DNA from: an uncultured Clostridia bacterium
Lineage (GTDB): Bacteria; Bacillota; Clostridia; Oscillospirales; Acutalibacteraceae
Length of the DNA: 37,836 bases
Assembly: GCA_937907605.1 (NCBI GenBank)
Contig: CALCYI010000033.1
Span: forward strand, 1-37,836
Direction of reading: 5' to 3'
Shown here: positions 1 to 7,203 of the stretch, piece by piece
Layout: every line of letters begins with the position of its first letter
Numbering within the stretch: position 1 is the first letter of the stretch
Notes under the pieces: generated by a model
The model's database searches: none
Seen by the model: only the letters and a program-made list of their open reading frames with translations
What the model was told of the DNA's origin: nothing
Made by a program: the position numbers and the translations under genes

Positions 1-248
1 CCTGCAAGTAGCTGCTTGCATACCACGGGAGTTTCACCCACCAAGGTTCGCTGTTGCTTGGTCGCACATAGTACGGATAATTCGCCACGGCTGTCATCGC
101 CTACCCAGGTTGCAATCCTACTCTCTATATAACCTATCTCGCTCCTTACTCCTCACAAGAAGTCTATCTTGGCGTGGTTATAGTCATGGCTTGTGCTCTC
201 GCACACCGCTTTGAATCAGTTGATGAACTGGTATTCAGTTTTTGCACC
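1..248 (-). ncRNA. 5' part of a structured noncoding RNA of unassigned class
   Basis: No convincing ORF lies here, but a near-consensus promoter (253-281) fires leftward into it. The minus-strand transcript folds into clear local helices: 217-221 with 226-230 (extended by 213-216 with 233-236), a GAGA tetraloop hairpin at 192-205, a long-range UAUAACC/GGUUAUA pairing (128-134 with 176-182), and three consecutive hairpins near the edge (40-45/57-62, 27-29/37-39, 3-8/15-20). Many paired segments with purine-rich joins suggest a large ornate RNA. It continues past base 1, so its 3' end is unseen. I could not match it to RNase P, tmRNA or 6S RNA. A raiA-type RNA, another large ncRNA, or the 5' end of a group II intron (a GTGCGACC motif reads leftward from about base 68) remain possible. 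The RNA nature is moderately sure, the class is not. Confidence 0.6.
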
Positions 249-252
249 TATC

Positions 253-281
253 ATATTAGCAGATACAATTTCATTTGTCAA
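253..281 (-). promoter_or_regulatory. sigma-A promoter of the structured RNA
   Basis: On the minus strand a perfect TTGACA (276-281) is followed after exactly 17 bases by TAATAT (253-258). Initiation is expected near 245-248, just before the first helix of the RNA. Confidence 0.75.
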
Positions 282-361
282 GAGAAATTAGAAAGTTTGT
301 TCGGTTTCTGGTTTCTGTCTTTCCTCTTTTTTATATGAAAACACTATCTATATTTTATTAA

Positions 362-387
362 CCGCAGATATTGCAGTGCACCTGCGG
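362..387 (-). terminator. possible weak terminator after the PP2C gene
   Basis: A six-base inverted repeat, CCGCAG/CTGCGG (362-367 and 382-387), lies about 45 bases past the PP2C stop. It has a 14-base loop and only a poor U-run, so this is a tentative call. The rest of 282-430 shows nothing I can name. Confidence 0.3.
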
Positions 388-430
388 ATTATGGATCTGG
401 CGGAATTCAAACGGTACCATAAGGTGAAGT

Positions 431-1156
431 TTAGTTGATAAATCCCGCAACGATGCTTGCGTCATCAACAGAACCATTTCGTCTCGCAAGCTTAATCATC
501 TGAAAACAAAGTTCTTTGGTAAAGTCAAATTCTTGTATCAACTCTTCCATACAGTCAACAGATAAATAATCGTGTATACCATCAGAAGTAATGATAAACG
601 GAGTATGTATCGGTTCAGTTCTGCGAACTTTTATCTTGAATAGATTTGAATTACCGCCGCCAAAACAAGCCGTTATTTCATTTTTTCTGTCAAAGGACAC
701 CACACTTTCTGCCGATAACTGACCTGTAGATAATAAATATTGCATCGTTGTATCATCAGTAGTTATTTGTTTCAAATACTTAGAGCCTTGCAAATAATAA
801 ACCCTGGTATTACCGATGCTGAACAAAACCGTTTTTGATTGAGAAAAACTTATTCCCGATAATGTTGTACCCATTCTTTCCCATTGGCTGTTGCTTTCTG
901 ACTTTTTAATCAAAGCATCGTTAATAGCTACTAATGTTTGTTCTGAAATCAGTTCACTTAATCGAAGCTGGTCGACAACAAATTGTGAAGCAACAGCGCC
1001 GGCTTTGTTACCGCCGACACCATCAGCAATAGCAATAACCCCTTCTTTAAAATCAGTCACATATGCACCATTGTCAATGATAGAGCCTCCAATCAGAACT
1101 CGGTCTTCGTTTTCAGTTTTATAAACACCTTTTTGAGTTGCTGCTATAATATGCAT
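431..1156 (-). CDS. PP2C-family Ser/Thr protein phosphatase
   Basis: A 241-residue single-domain PPM/PP2C phosphatase, expected to remove phosphate from Ser/Thr using two metal ions in the cytoplasm. The metal-binding and structural motifs are in order: NED at 16-18, ADGVGG at 44-49, GTTLSG at 96-101, IGN at 114-116, TSDGIHD at 190-196 and VDDAS at 230-234. There are no membrane segments. Its ATG overlaps the stop of the AAA+ gene by one base (TAATG), so it is translationally coupled as the last gene of the seven-gene operon. The natural partner is the kinase encoded four genes upstream: a writer and eraser pair for the phosphorylation read by the FHA protein. Family assignment is firm; the substrate is inferred. 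Confidence 0.92.
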   Translation of the reverse strand: MHIIAATQKGVYKTENEDRVLIGGSIIDNGAYVTDFKEGVIAIADGVGGNKAGAVASQFVVDQLRLSELISEQTLVAINDALIKKSESNSQWERMGTTLSGISFSQSKTVLFSIGNTRVYYLQGSKYLKQITTDDTTMQYLLSTGQLSAESVVSFDRKNEITACFGGGNSNLFKIKVRRTEPIHTPFIITSDGIHDYLSVDCMEELIQEFDFTKELCFQMIKLARRNGSVDDASIVAGFIN

Positions 1157-3036
1157 TATTCATTCCTTGTACAATTTAACGATGCCGGTGTGGCATTAAC
1201 ATCAATATTGTCAATCGTAATATTCGCATTTTCGAATATTTGATTATCAAATAAATATCTTGAAAGCGGATTGATTAATAGGTTTTCAACGACATTTCCG
1301 ATACCTCTTCCTCCGTTTTGCAGATTGTTGAGTGCTTGTTCTGTCAAAACATTCATTGCTTTTTCAGCAACTGTGGTTTGAATATGTTTTTCCGCAGACA
1401 AATTATTTACAATTCTGTTCACTTGGGCATTTAATATAAGTTTTGCTATTTCAGGACGTATATAGTCAAACACGACAATATTTTCCCCAATACGATTAAG
1501 AATTTCAGGTCTTCCGAGTTGAAGCTTAAAGTAATCTTCAATTGCCTCGCGAACACGAACAGACATTTCCTGATACGGCATTGCGCTAGTAACATTTGCC
1601 TCGCGCTGACCGTTTTCGTTCATTGTGTAAATACCGAGATTACTGGTAAATATAATAATCGTTTCGGTAAAATACACAGTGTTTCCTTGTCCGTCGGTCA
1701 TTCTGCCGTCTTCAAGAATTTGCAAAAACTTATCCAGAACAGATGGATGTGCTTTTTCTATTTCATCAAACAGCAGAATGGAAAACGGATTGTTTTTAAC
1801 TGTGTTTGTTAATTGACCGCCGGCTTCATAGCCCACATATCCAGGAGGCGCTCCAAGCAGTTTTTGGTCGCTGTGGCTTTGACTGTATTCACTCATATCA
1901 AACCGCTTGCAACAGCTTTCATCGCCAAAAAGAATCTCTGCTAATGTTTTTGCGGTTTCTGTTTTACCGGTTCCTGTAGGACCTGCAAAAAACAGAACGC
2001 CCTTTGGTCTGGTGTGCGACGAGCCCTGTAGTCCAGACATACCGGTTATTGCTCTTTTAATTACATCAAGCGTTTTGGTAATGGCATAATCCTGTCCTTT
2101 TACACGCTTTTCAAAATCAGCTTTTGCATTGGTTATTTCTTCAAAGTCCAAATTTTTCCATGGATTATCTCTAATGCCATACTTATATAAATCTACAACA
2201 TCACAAAAATCTTTAATGCGGAATCTTTCGTTTTTACAAAGTCTTCGCAAACCGTTAATTTCCGTAAAACTAAAACCTTCGGTCAATGCAACAAATCTAT
2301 CTTTTACCTTGTCGAGCTCGTCAGGATGATAGTTATAATAACCGCTATCTTCTTGATATACATCGTTAGCAAAAAAACTTTGAAAGTTAGGACTGTTTAC
2401 TAAAGCCTCTCGTTCTTCTTTAGAAGGTGCTGAAAGAGTAATCATCTTAACATTTGGGTTTTGCAAATAAAACCATGCAGGAATGTCATTTGACTTGTTG
2501 GCGATCAATACAAGAAGGTTTTTTAGAATTCCATTGTCGGGTGTGTTCACATCTTTAGTATCCATCGAAGTCTGCAATAAAACAGTAAAACTATCGACTT
2601 CGCTTTGGTCAAGGTTTTCGGGAGAAGTAATATATCGGGAAGCAAAATCCATAATAACAACTGTAGCTTCTCTGTTTTGTGAAAGTGCCTTGCGTACAAT
2701 ATTGGAAGCGCCGTTATTGCTGCCACTTTTAAAATCAGCTTTAATAAACCCTTGGTTTGCCGAAGACTCTGTGAGATTTGCATATCTTTCAAGGTAGCCC
2801 TCCTCACATTGATTGTAAAAGCCTCGTAAACTATCATAAAATATAATGTTCTGATAGCCCATATCCTTGAAATAGAAATGTAGATATTCAGGCAGTCTTA
2901 ATATGCTGCCCTTTGGCGTGCTGCCATCTTTAGGATACTGATAAGAATCAAGCACATTGCCCTCTAAAATAATTAATGGTTTAATTTTCGAAAAAATGCC
3001 GAGTTCTCTGTGCCACTTCGGGATATAATCACTCAT
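1156..3036 (-). CDS. ClpB/Hsp104-like AAA+ ATPase with degenerate first AAA module
   Basis: 626 residues. The C-terminal half is a full ClpB-D2-type AAA+ module: Walker A GPTGTGKT (352-359), an aromatic pore-loop segment in GAPPGYVGYEAGG (395-407), Walker B LLFDEIEKAHP (421-431), sensor-1 TSN (464-466), an arginine-finger region GRPEILNRI (508-516) and sensor-2 GGRGIGN (575-581). Residues 1-300 look like a degenerate AAA unit: a hydrophobic strand at 20-30 without a P-loop, a Walker-B-like VVIMDF at 126-131 and a sensor/lid-like stretch at 174-213. It lacks the ClpB N-domain and middle coiled coil, so it is not the housekeeping disaggregase. A protein or complex remodeller is expected. The start is ATG after AGGAG; the upstream radical-SAM stop is 13 bases away. 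Assignment of the ATPase is firm, the role is inferred. Confidence 0.9.
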   Translation of the reverse strand: MSDYIPKWHRELGIFSKIKPLIILEGNVLDSYQYPKDGSTPKGSILRLPEYLHFYFKDMGYQNIIFYDSLRGFYNQCEEGYLERYANLTESSANQGFIKADFKSGSNNGASNIVRKALSQNREATVVIMDFASRYITSPENLDQSEVDSFTVLLQTSMDTKDVNTPDNGILKNLLVLIANKSNDIPAWFYLQNPNVKMITLSAPSKEEREALVNSPNFQSFFANDVYQEDSGYYNYHPDELDKVKDRFVALTEGFSFTEINGLRRLCKNERFRIKDFCDVVDLYKYGIRDNPWKNLDFEEITNAKADFEKRVKGQDYAITKTLDVIKRAITGMSGLQGSSHTRPKGVLFFAGPTGTGKTETAKTLAEILFGDESCCKRFDMSEYSQSHSDQKLLGAPPGYVGYEAGGQLTNTVKNNPFSILLFDEIEKAHPSVLDKFLQILEDGRMTDGQGNTVYFTETIIIFTSNLGIYTMNENGQREANVTSAMPYQEMSVRVREAIEDYFKLQLGRPEILNRIGENIVVFDYIRPEIAKLILNAQVNRIVNNLSAEKHIQTTVAEKAMNVLTEQALNNLQNGGRGIGNVVENLLINPLSRYLFDNQIFENANITIDNIDVNATPASLNCTRNE

Positions 3037-3049
3037 TTTATTTCTCCTT

Positions 3050-3598
3050 TTAAAAATCTGGTCTATGTATGCCTACTGAAATCACACCATCAGAAGTGAA
3101 AAAGTTTTGTATCTTGTTTGTTTCCGTATGGAAAAAAGCACTATATTTGCCGGTCTTGTTCTTATCTAAGATGTGTATTGTTTGATTAGATGAACCGCGC
3201 AAAAGTGAGTTGTCATTTAGCTTTTCAACATATTCACCGTCAATCAATACGCTAATATTTTCAAGGTATTCAGGAGTGATATCATCTTTTTTGTAACCTG
3301 TATATACAATGATATCATCCGTAATTTGTTTCAAAAATCTAATTAGACTTTTAAGTTCTTCCTTTTGATAAAACGGTTCTCCGCCGGTAATTGTAAAGCC
3401 ATCAACAACATGTTCATCGGCAATGCTTTTTATTAGTTTAAGCACAGTTTCCACATCTGTTTTGTAACGATCATTAAATTCCCACAATTCAGGATTACTG
3501 CAGCCTTTGCATCTGCGAGGACAACCGCAAAACCATATTCCAATACGCTTACCTGGACCGAGAACCTCAACAGGATACAAAACTCTTGCTACATACAT
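3050..3598 (-). CDS. radical SAM, NrdG/PflA-like activating-enzyme family protein
   Basis: 182 residues from the chosen start. The hallmark CxxxCxxC for a [4Fe-4S] cluster appears as CPRRCKGC near the N-terminus, followed by TGGEP, the SAM-binding GGEP motif, and a VYTGY strand. This is the architecture of small glycyl-radical activases such as anaerobic ribonucleotide reductase activating protein. No glycyl-radical enzyme is encoded nearby; the gene sits between FHA and AAA+ genes. I chose the ATG at 3598 because AGGA stands seven bases ahead and the protein then begins as the family does. An ATG at 3655 is in frame, but its GGAGG lies only three bases away. With the chosen start it overlaps the FHA gene by ten bases. 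The C-terminal ~60 residues look like a small extra segment. The fold is sure, the substrate unknown. Confidence 0.85.
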   Translation of the reverse strand: MYVARVLYPVEVLGPGKRIGIWFCGCPRRCKGCSNPELWEFNDRYKTDVETVLKLIKSIADEHVVDGFTITGGEPFYQKEELKSLIRFLKQITDDIIVYTGYKKDDITPEYLENISVLIDGEYVEKLNDNSLLRGSSNQTIHILDKNKTGKYSAFFHTETNKIQNFFTSDGVISVGIHRPDF

Positions 3599-4206
3599 TG
3601 TCCAATCCTCGTTATAAAGTAAGCCGCCATATCCTGTCGTTTTCCGCCAATACATATACCTCCGAGACCGATTTCGTCACCGTCTTGGAGCTTTGTTCTT
3701 TTGTCGATCTTTTGATCATTCACATACGTGTAATTTGTGCTGCTCAGATTCTCAATTAACAACTCATTATTAACAACCATTAGTTTTGCGTGTGCTCTGC
3801 TGACATAAGCTTTTGAAGCAAGATACTCACGCATTGTGCTATCTCTGCCTACAACAGTTTCTTCCGAAGTAATTTTATATGCATACTGACCGTCGATACT
3901 GCTCAGCACAAATGTCAATTTATTTTCTGTGTTGTTATCAGTATCATCAATCGGTATAATATCGCTGATGTCCTCCTGACAGGCGCTGCACTTACGCGCA
4001 TTAGGAGGATTCTTCGCACCGCACTCACACACTCTAACAAGTTTTTTTGACAAAGTTGATTGAACTGAGTCAATGTTCTCCATCATCTTCTCATTTCCCT
4101 CGTCGGTGATTTTTATGCCTGTCAAGTCGGTTTCACAGTTTAAGCACTCAAACCGAGTCGGCTCATTTTTAGTGTTGCAGGAAGGACAAATTTTATATTT
4201 TTGCAT
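3589..4206 (-). CDS. double zinc-ribbon plus FHA-domain protein
   Basis: 205 residues. The N-terminus carries two short zinc ribbons, CPSC...CLNC (about residues 8-24) and CECG...CSAC (about 60-76), separated by an acidic linker. The C-terminal ~100 residues form a forkhead-associated domain: a GRDS strand-loop, SRAHAK, the conserved Asn-containing SSTNYTYVN and a DGDEIGLG turn. FHA domains bind phosphothreonine, so this protein probably reads phosphorylation made by the operon kinase and tethers partners. The start ATG is one base past the TAA of the coiled-coil gene and has GAGGA ahead. The 3' end overlaps the radical-SAM gene. Domain calls are firm; the partner is inferred. Confidence 0.9.
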   Translation of the reverse strand: MQKYKICPSCNTKNEPTRFECLNCETDLTGIKITDEGNEKMMENIDSVQSTLSKKLVRVCECGAKNPPNARKCSACQEDISDIIPIDDTDNNTENKLTFVLSSIDGQYAYKITSEETVVGRDSTMREYLASKAYVSRAHAKLMVVNNELLIENLSSTNYTYVNDQKIDKRTKLQDGDEIGLGGICIGGKRQDMAAYFITRIGQCM

Positions 4207-4207
4207 C

Positions 4208-5500
4208 TTATTCCATCCTCATCGTTTTATTCTTCTTAATGTTTCTACGTTTTTTCTTTTCTGTTACGCTCTCCGTTTTTTCTTTCATCTGATAATCGGA
4301 GGTGTTAATAATTTGCGCATATTCGGCTGATGGTGGCAGTAGCGATATCCTGTCTGCAAGGATAACTCCTCTTGCAAGCAGTCGCTTTTCAATCTCCTTA
4401 AAATCTTCACAAAACCGCTCCATAGATGAACACAGTGTATCTGTTTCATGTGCATCAGGAATTCTGTCTGTAGTATCCGTGCCTCCCAGTTCCATAGCAA
4501 TTCTTCCGTCTGAAGAATAGGTAACATTTACCGCTGTTCCTTCGCTGTATTGGTATAATTCATTTCTGAAATGCTTACCGCTTTTCTTTGTTACCTCTCT
4601 GCTTCCAATAACTATGTATCCCATTTCTTCCATAACTTCATCAAGACACTCACTGATATACGCCTGCTCATCATCCTCAGCGGTCTCTTCCGTTATTCGT
4701 TTGATTTCTGCTTTCAGTTTTTCGATTGAATCGGCACAGCAAGAATAATCCTGAGCGACATAGTAATACAAATTACAAAGTGCATTATATTCTGTATACA
4801 GGCGTTCAAACTCATCGTGACATATTTCATATTCTGCGAGGAACTGTTCACATTGCTTTATCAGGGGAGTTACGGTAACCGCTGTGAAGTTGCTTAAAAA
4901 CATATCGTTTTCTATGTTTTGTAATTTACTTAGTGCAGCGTCAATTTTAATAATTATTTCGGCAGGCAAATGCTCTAATGTTTTCAAAGTGGATAATTTG
5001 GTACGAAGGGTTTCTTTATCGATGGTATTCAAACCTGATGAGGATGGTCTTACATCAGAAAATGAAGTTTCAAATCCTTTATCTATGTCCGCTTGCAGAA
5101 TATTTTGAAGCGATAAGTTGTTTTCGGCTGAAATCTGCTTTAACTCTGATGCTATTCTTTCTGCTTTTGAGAGCGTGTCGTTAAGTGACTTTGCGGTGTT
5201 TTCCAGGGACATAACATCCTCATTGTTTGTGCGCGCAATCAATGAACCAATCGGAGCTATAACCGCTTCCAATTCTTCCATCCTTTCGGTGAACCCACCA
5301 TCACTGCCTGTGCGTTCATTCAATTCCTGAGCGATTGTCCTTTCCTCTGAAAACAAGCTTCCGAAATGAAGAAGTCGCTTATTGTTCCACTTTATATTAG
5401 CCGTCGCAACAGCTTTTCTTCGTTCAATTTTTCTTTGTTCAGCTAATATACGCCTTTGTTCAGGTGTTAATGTATATCGTGATGTTTTTGGTCCTGACAT
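4208..5500 (-). CDS. coiled-coil protein of unknown function, candidate phospho-adaptor
   Basis: 430 residues from the ATG at 5500, which has AGGGA seven bases ahead; a GTG at 5533 lies in frame but has a weaker site. The N-terminus, MSGPKTSRYTLTPEQRR, is basic and polar with several Thr/Ser that could be phosphorylated; this is speculation. About residues 60-280 are heptad-rich, helical and charged. The last ~150 residues form a compact region containing EGTAVNV, SSDGRIAMELGG and LLPPSAEYAQI, which looks like a conserved globular domain. I do not recognise a named family. It sits between the kinase and the FHA gene, the expected position for a scaffold or kinase substrate. Confidence 0.8.
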   Translation of the reverse strand: MSGPKTSRYTLTPEQRRILAEQRKIERRKAVATANIKWNNKRLLHFGSLFSEERTIAQELNERTGSDGGFTERMEELEAVIAPIGSLIARTNNEDVMSLENTAKSLNDTLSKAERIASELKQISAENNLSLQNILQADIDKGFETSFSDVRPSSSGLNTIDKETLRTKLSTLKTLEHLPAEIIIKIDAALSKLQNIENDMFLSNFTAVTVTPLIKQCEQFLAEYEICHDEFERLYTEYNALCNLYYYVAQDYSCCADSIEKLKAEIKRITEETAEDDEQAYISECLDEVMEEMGYIVIGSREVTKKSGKHFRNELYQYSEGTAVNVTYSSDGRIAMELGGTDTTDRIPDAHETDTLCSSMERFCEDFKEIEKRLLARGVILADRISLLPPSAEYAQIINTSDYQMKEKTESVTEKKKRRNIKKNKTMRME

Positions 5501-5525
5501 ATTTTTTTCCCTAATTAGTTTAATA

Positions 5526-7202
5526 TTATTCACTCAGACTCTGTCGCCAAGCGTTCAGTTCGGTTCTTTTACCAAGAGATATTAACCATGCTTCCAGCTG
5601 AACATCCAGCGTGTCGTCATAGTCAATCATAGAATGACAGAAGTCCTCAAGCTCCTCATAAGAGGAATCCAGCAGTTCTTTCATATAAGCGGTAAGCTCA
5701 TGGACGCTTTTAATTTTCTTTTCCCCTATGGAAAAAATCTTTTGACCAGAGAGCAGGTACGCCATCATGTAATAGTCCATCAACATATTTCTTTTGCTTT
5801 TACTGTCGACCTTATGTGCGGCTTCAAGAGCATTAACAGCGGTTACCAAATCTTCATTCTGCGATTGAACCATCACCAAATACTGAGAAAGCAAATTGTT
5901 AAATAAAATACTGTCCCAATAATCATAATTTGATTTGTCATTTTCCCATAATCTTTCAAGCATATTACGTCCTAATGCCGGAAGAGACTCATAAACCTGC
6001 CCTTTCCAGTAAAACCCTTTCAGATCAGGATAAATCTTATACAGTAACTTCCAAAAAACAATATCGTCTTTTCCTGTATTATGCGTTGCCTCTTCTTCAG
6101 CATCAATACAGTGATTTGCAATTTCCGGATTGAAGTTTTTAAAGAATGCGGAAAGCAAACCGCGATACAACTGTTTTTTTCCATCGTTCCAATTGATGGC
6201 GAGCGACGCTACAAGAGCAGTAATATCCTTGTAATCTCTTCCTAAAAAGCTGTATGGAGGAATTGCATTTTCTGCATTATATATAGTTCCTTCACCGGGC
6301 ACAACCTGCTTTTTACCTTTGCACCAGTTATCTACCTCTGTAAAAGTCCAGCGTCTGTTAGGATTGCCCTTTTTATTCCGGTTAGTAATATCATGATAGG
6401 TCATACCGGAAATTAAGTCCTGCAATTCCTGAGGCATATCCTCTGAAAACGGGATACGCTGTACAGCAGTAAATTGGGCAATTTCTTCTACGCTCATATT
6501 ATTATAGGGAGTATAACCGCAAAAAAGTTCAAAAAGTGTAATTCCAAACGAGTAGTAATCAGATTCCTCCAAAAACAGGTTCCTGAAGGTTTCCGGTGCT
6601 GAATACTCGGGGGTCATTCCAGTTTTGGTAACTAATACAGTGTTTCCCTGTTCAACTACAGAACTAATACCAAAATCAATTAGTGCTACGCCGTTATTAT
6701 TATCCAGCATCATAATATTTGAAGGCTTTATGTCCTTGTGAATAATACCGTTATTATGTAAAATTCGAAGGGCCTTATTAATACTGGGAATGATGATTCT
6801 TTTTAACTCTTCCAATGAAAACTGCCGCCCGCTTAGGCTTCCGTTTCTATAGTAAGGAAGAATTTCATATGGCATACCATTAATATTTCCGACCTCATAC
6901 AATTTGGCAATGAACGGAAAGTTAATAGATTTCAGCTTTTCAACAACTTCCTTTTTTACTGCTCGTTGACGACGGTACACTTTGGCAACGTATTTCCTTC
7001 CATTGTCCTCACAAATATATAAATCCGCCTCGCCTGTTGAAACATTTAACGGCTGAATTATTTTATATTTATCATTTAGAAGTGTCCCTTCTTTCAAAGC
7101 GGCGGAAGAGAATAGTTCTGTATTTACTACTGTGTTTTGACCTATCTCCTGATTAAAAACAGTAGCATTAATATTAGGATTGATTTCTGTTGAATTACTC
7201 AT
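5526..7202 (-). CDS. Hanks-type serine/threonine protein kinase
   Basis: 558 residues. Numbered from the chosen start, the kinase domain spans about 45-290: VAK with the ATP-binding Lys near 74, the catalytic loop HKDIKPSN near 155-162 (HKD in place of the usual HRD, still an acceptable catalytic Asp), DFG near 176-178 and APE near 202-204. The glycine loop is poorly conserved. The remaining ~260 residues are helical and soluble, with no PASTA repeats and no transmembrane segment, so this is a cytoplasmic kinase, unlike PrkC. The ATG at 7202 was chosen over an in-frame GTG at 7211 because AGGTGA lies just upstream, inside the end of the helicase gene. It stops 25 bases before the coiled-coil start. 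It likely phosphorylates partners in this operon. Confidence 0.93.
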   Translation of the reverse strand: MSNSTEINPNINATVFNQEIGQNTVVNTELFSSAALKEGTLLNDKYKIIQPLNVSTGEADLYICEDNGRKYVAKVYRRQRAVKKEVVEKLKSINFPFIAKLYEVGNINGMPYEILPYYRNGSLSGRQFSLEELKRIIIPSINKALRILHNNGIIHKDIKPSNIMMLDNNNGVALIDFGISSVVEQGNTVLVTKTGMTPEYSAPETFRNLFLEESDYYSFGITLFELFCGYTPYNNMSVEEIAQFTAVQRIPFSEDMPQELQDLISGMTYHDITNRNKKGNPNRRWTFTEVDNWCKGKKQVVPGEGTIYNAENAIPPYSFLGRDYKDITALVASLAINWNDGKKQLYRGLLSAFFKNFNPEIANHCIDAEEEATHNTGKDDIVFWKLLYKIYPDLKGFYWKGQVYESLPALGRNMLERLWENDKSNYDYWDSILFNNLLSQYLVMVQSQNEDLVTAVNALEAAHKVDSKSKRNMLMDYYMMAYLLSGQKIFSIGEKKIKSVHELTAYMKELLDSSYEELEDFCHSMIDYDDTLDVQLEAWLISLGKRTELNAWRQSLSE

Positions 7203-7203
7203 C

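Noticed and set aside
1..430. CRISPR array or tRNA gene in the non-coding left end
   Set aside because: No regularly spaced repeats and no cloverleaf with a T-loop GTTCRA pattern was found.
86..1124. Plus-strand ORF opposite the PP2C gene (for example 891-1124)
   Set aside because: Shadow of a gene with clear PP2C motifs; no ribosome-binding site or family signal.
4208..7202. PASTA-kinase/PrkC housekeeping locus
   Set aside because: The kinase has no transmembrane segment or PASTA repeats and its neighbours are not the usual rsgA/rpe/prpC set.
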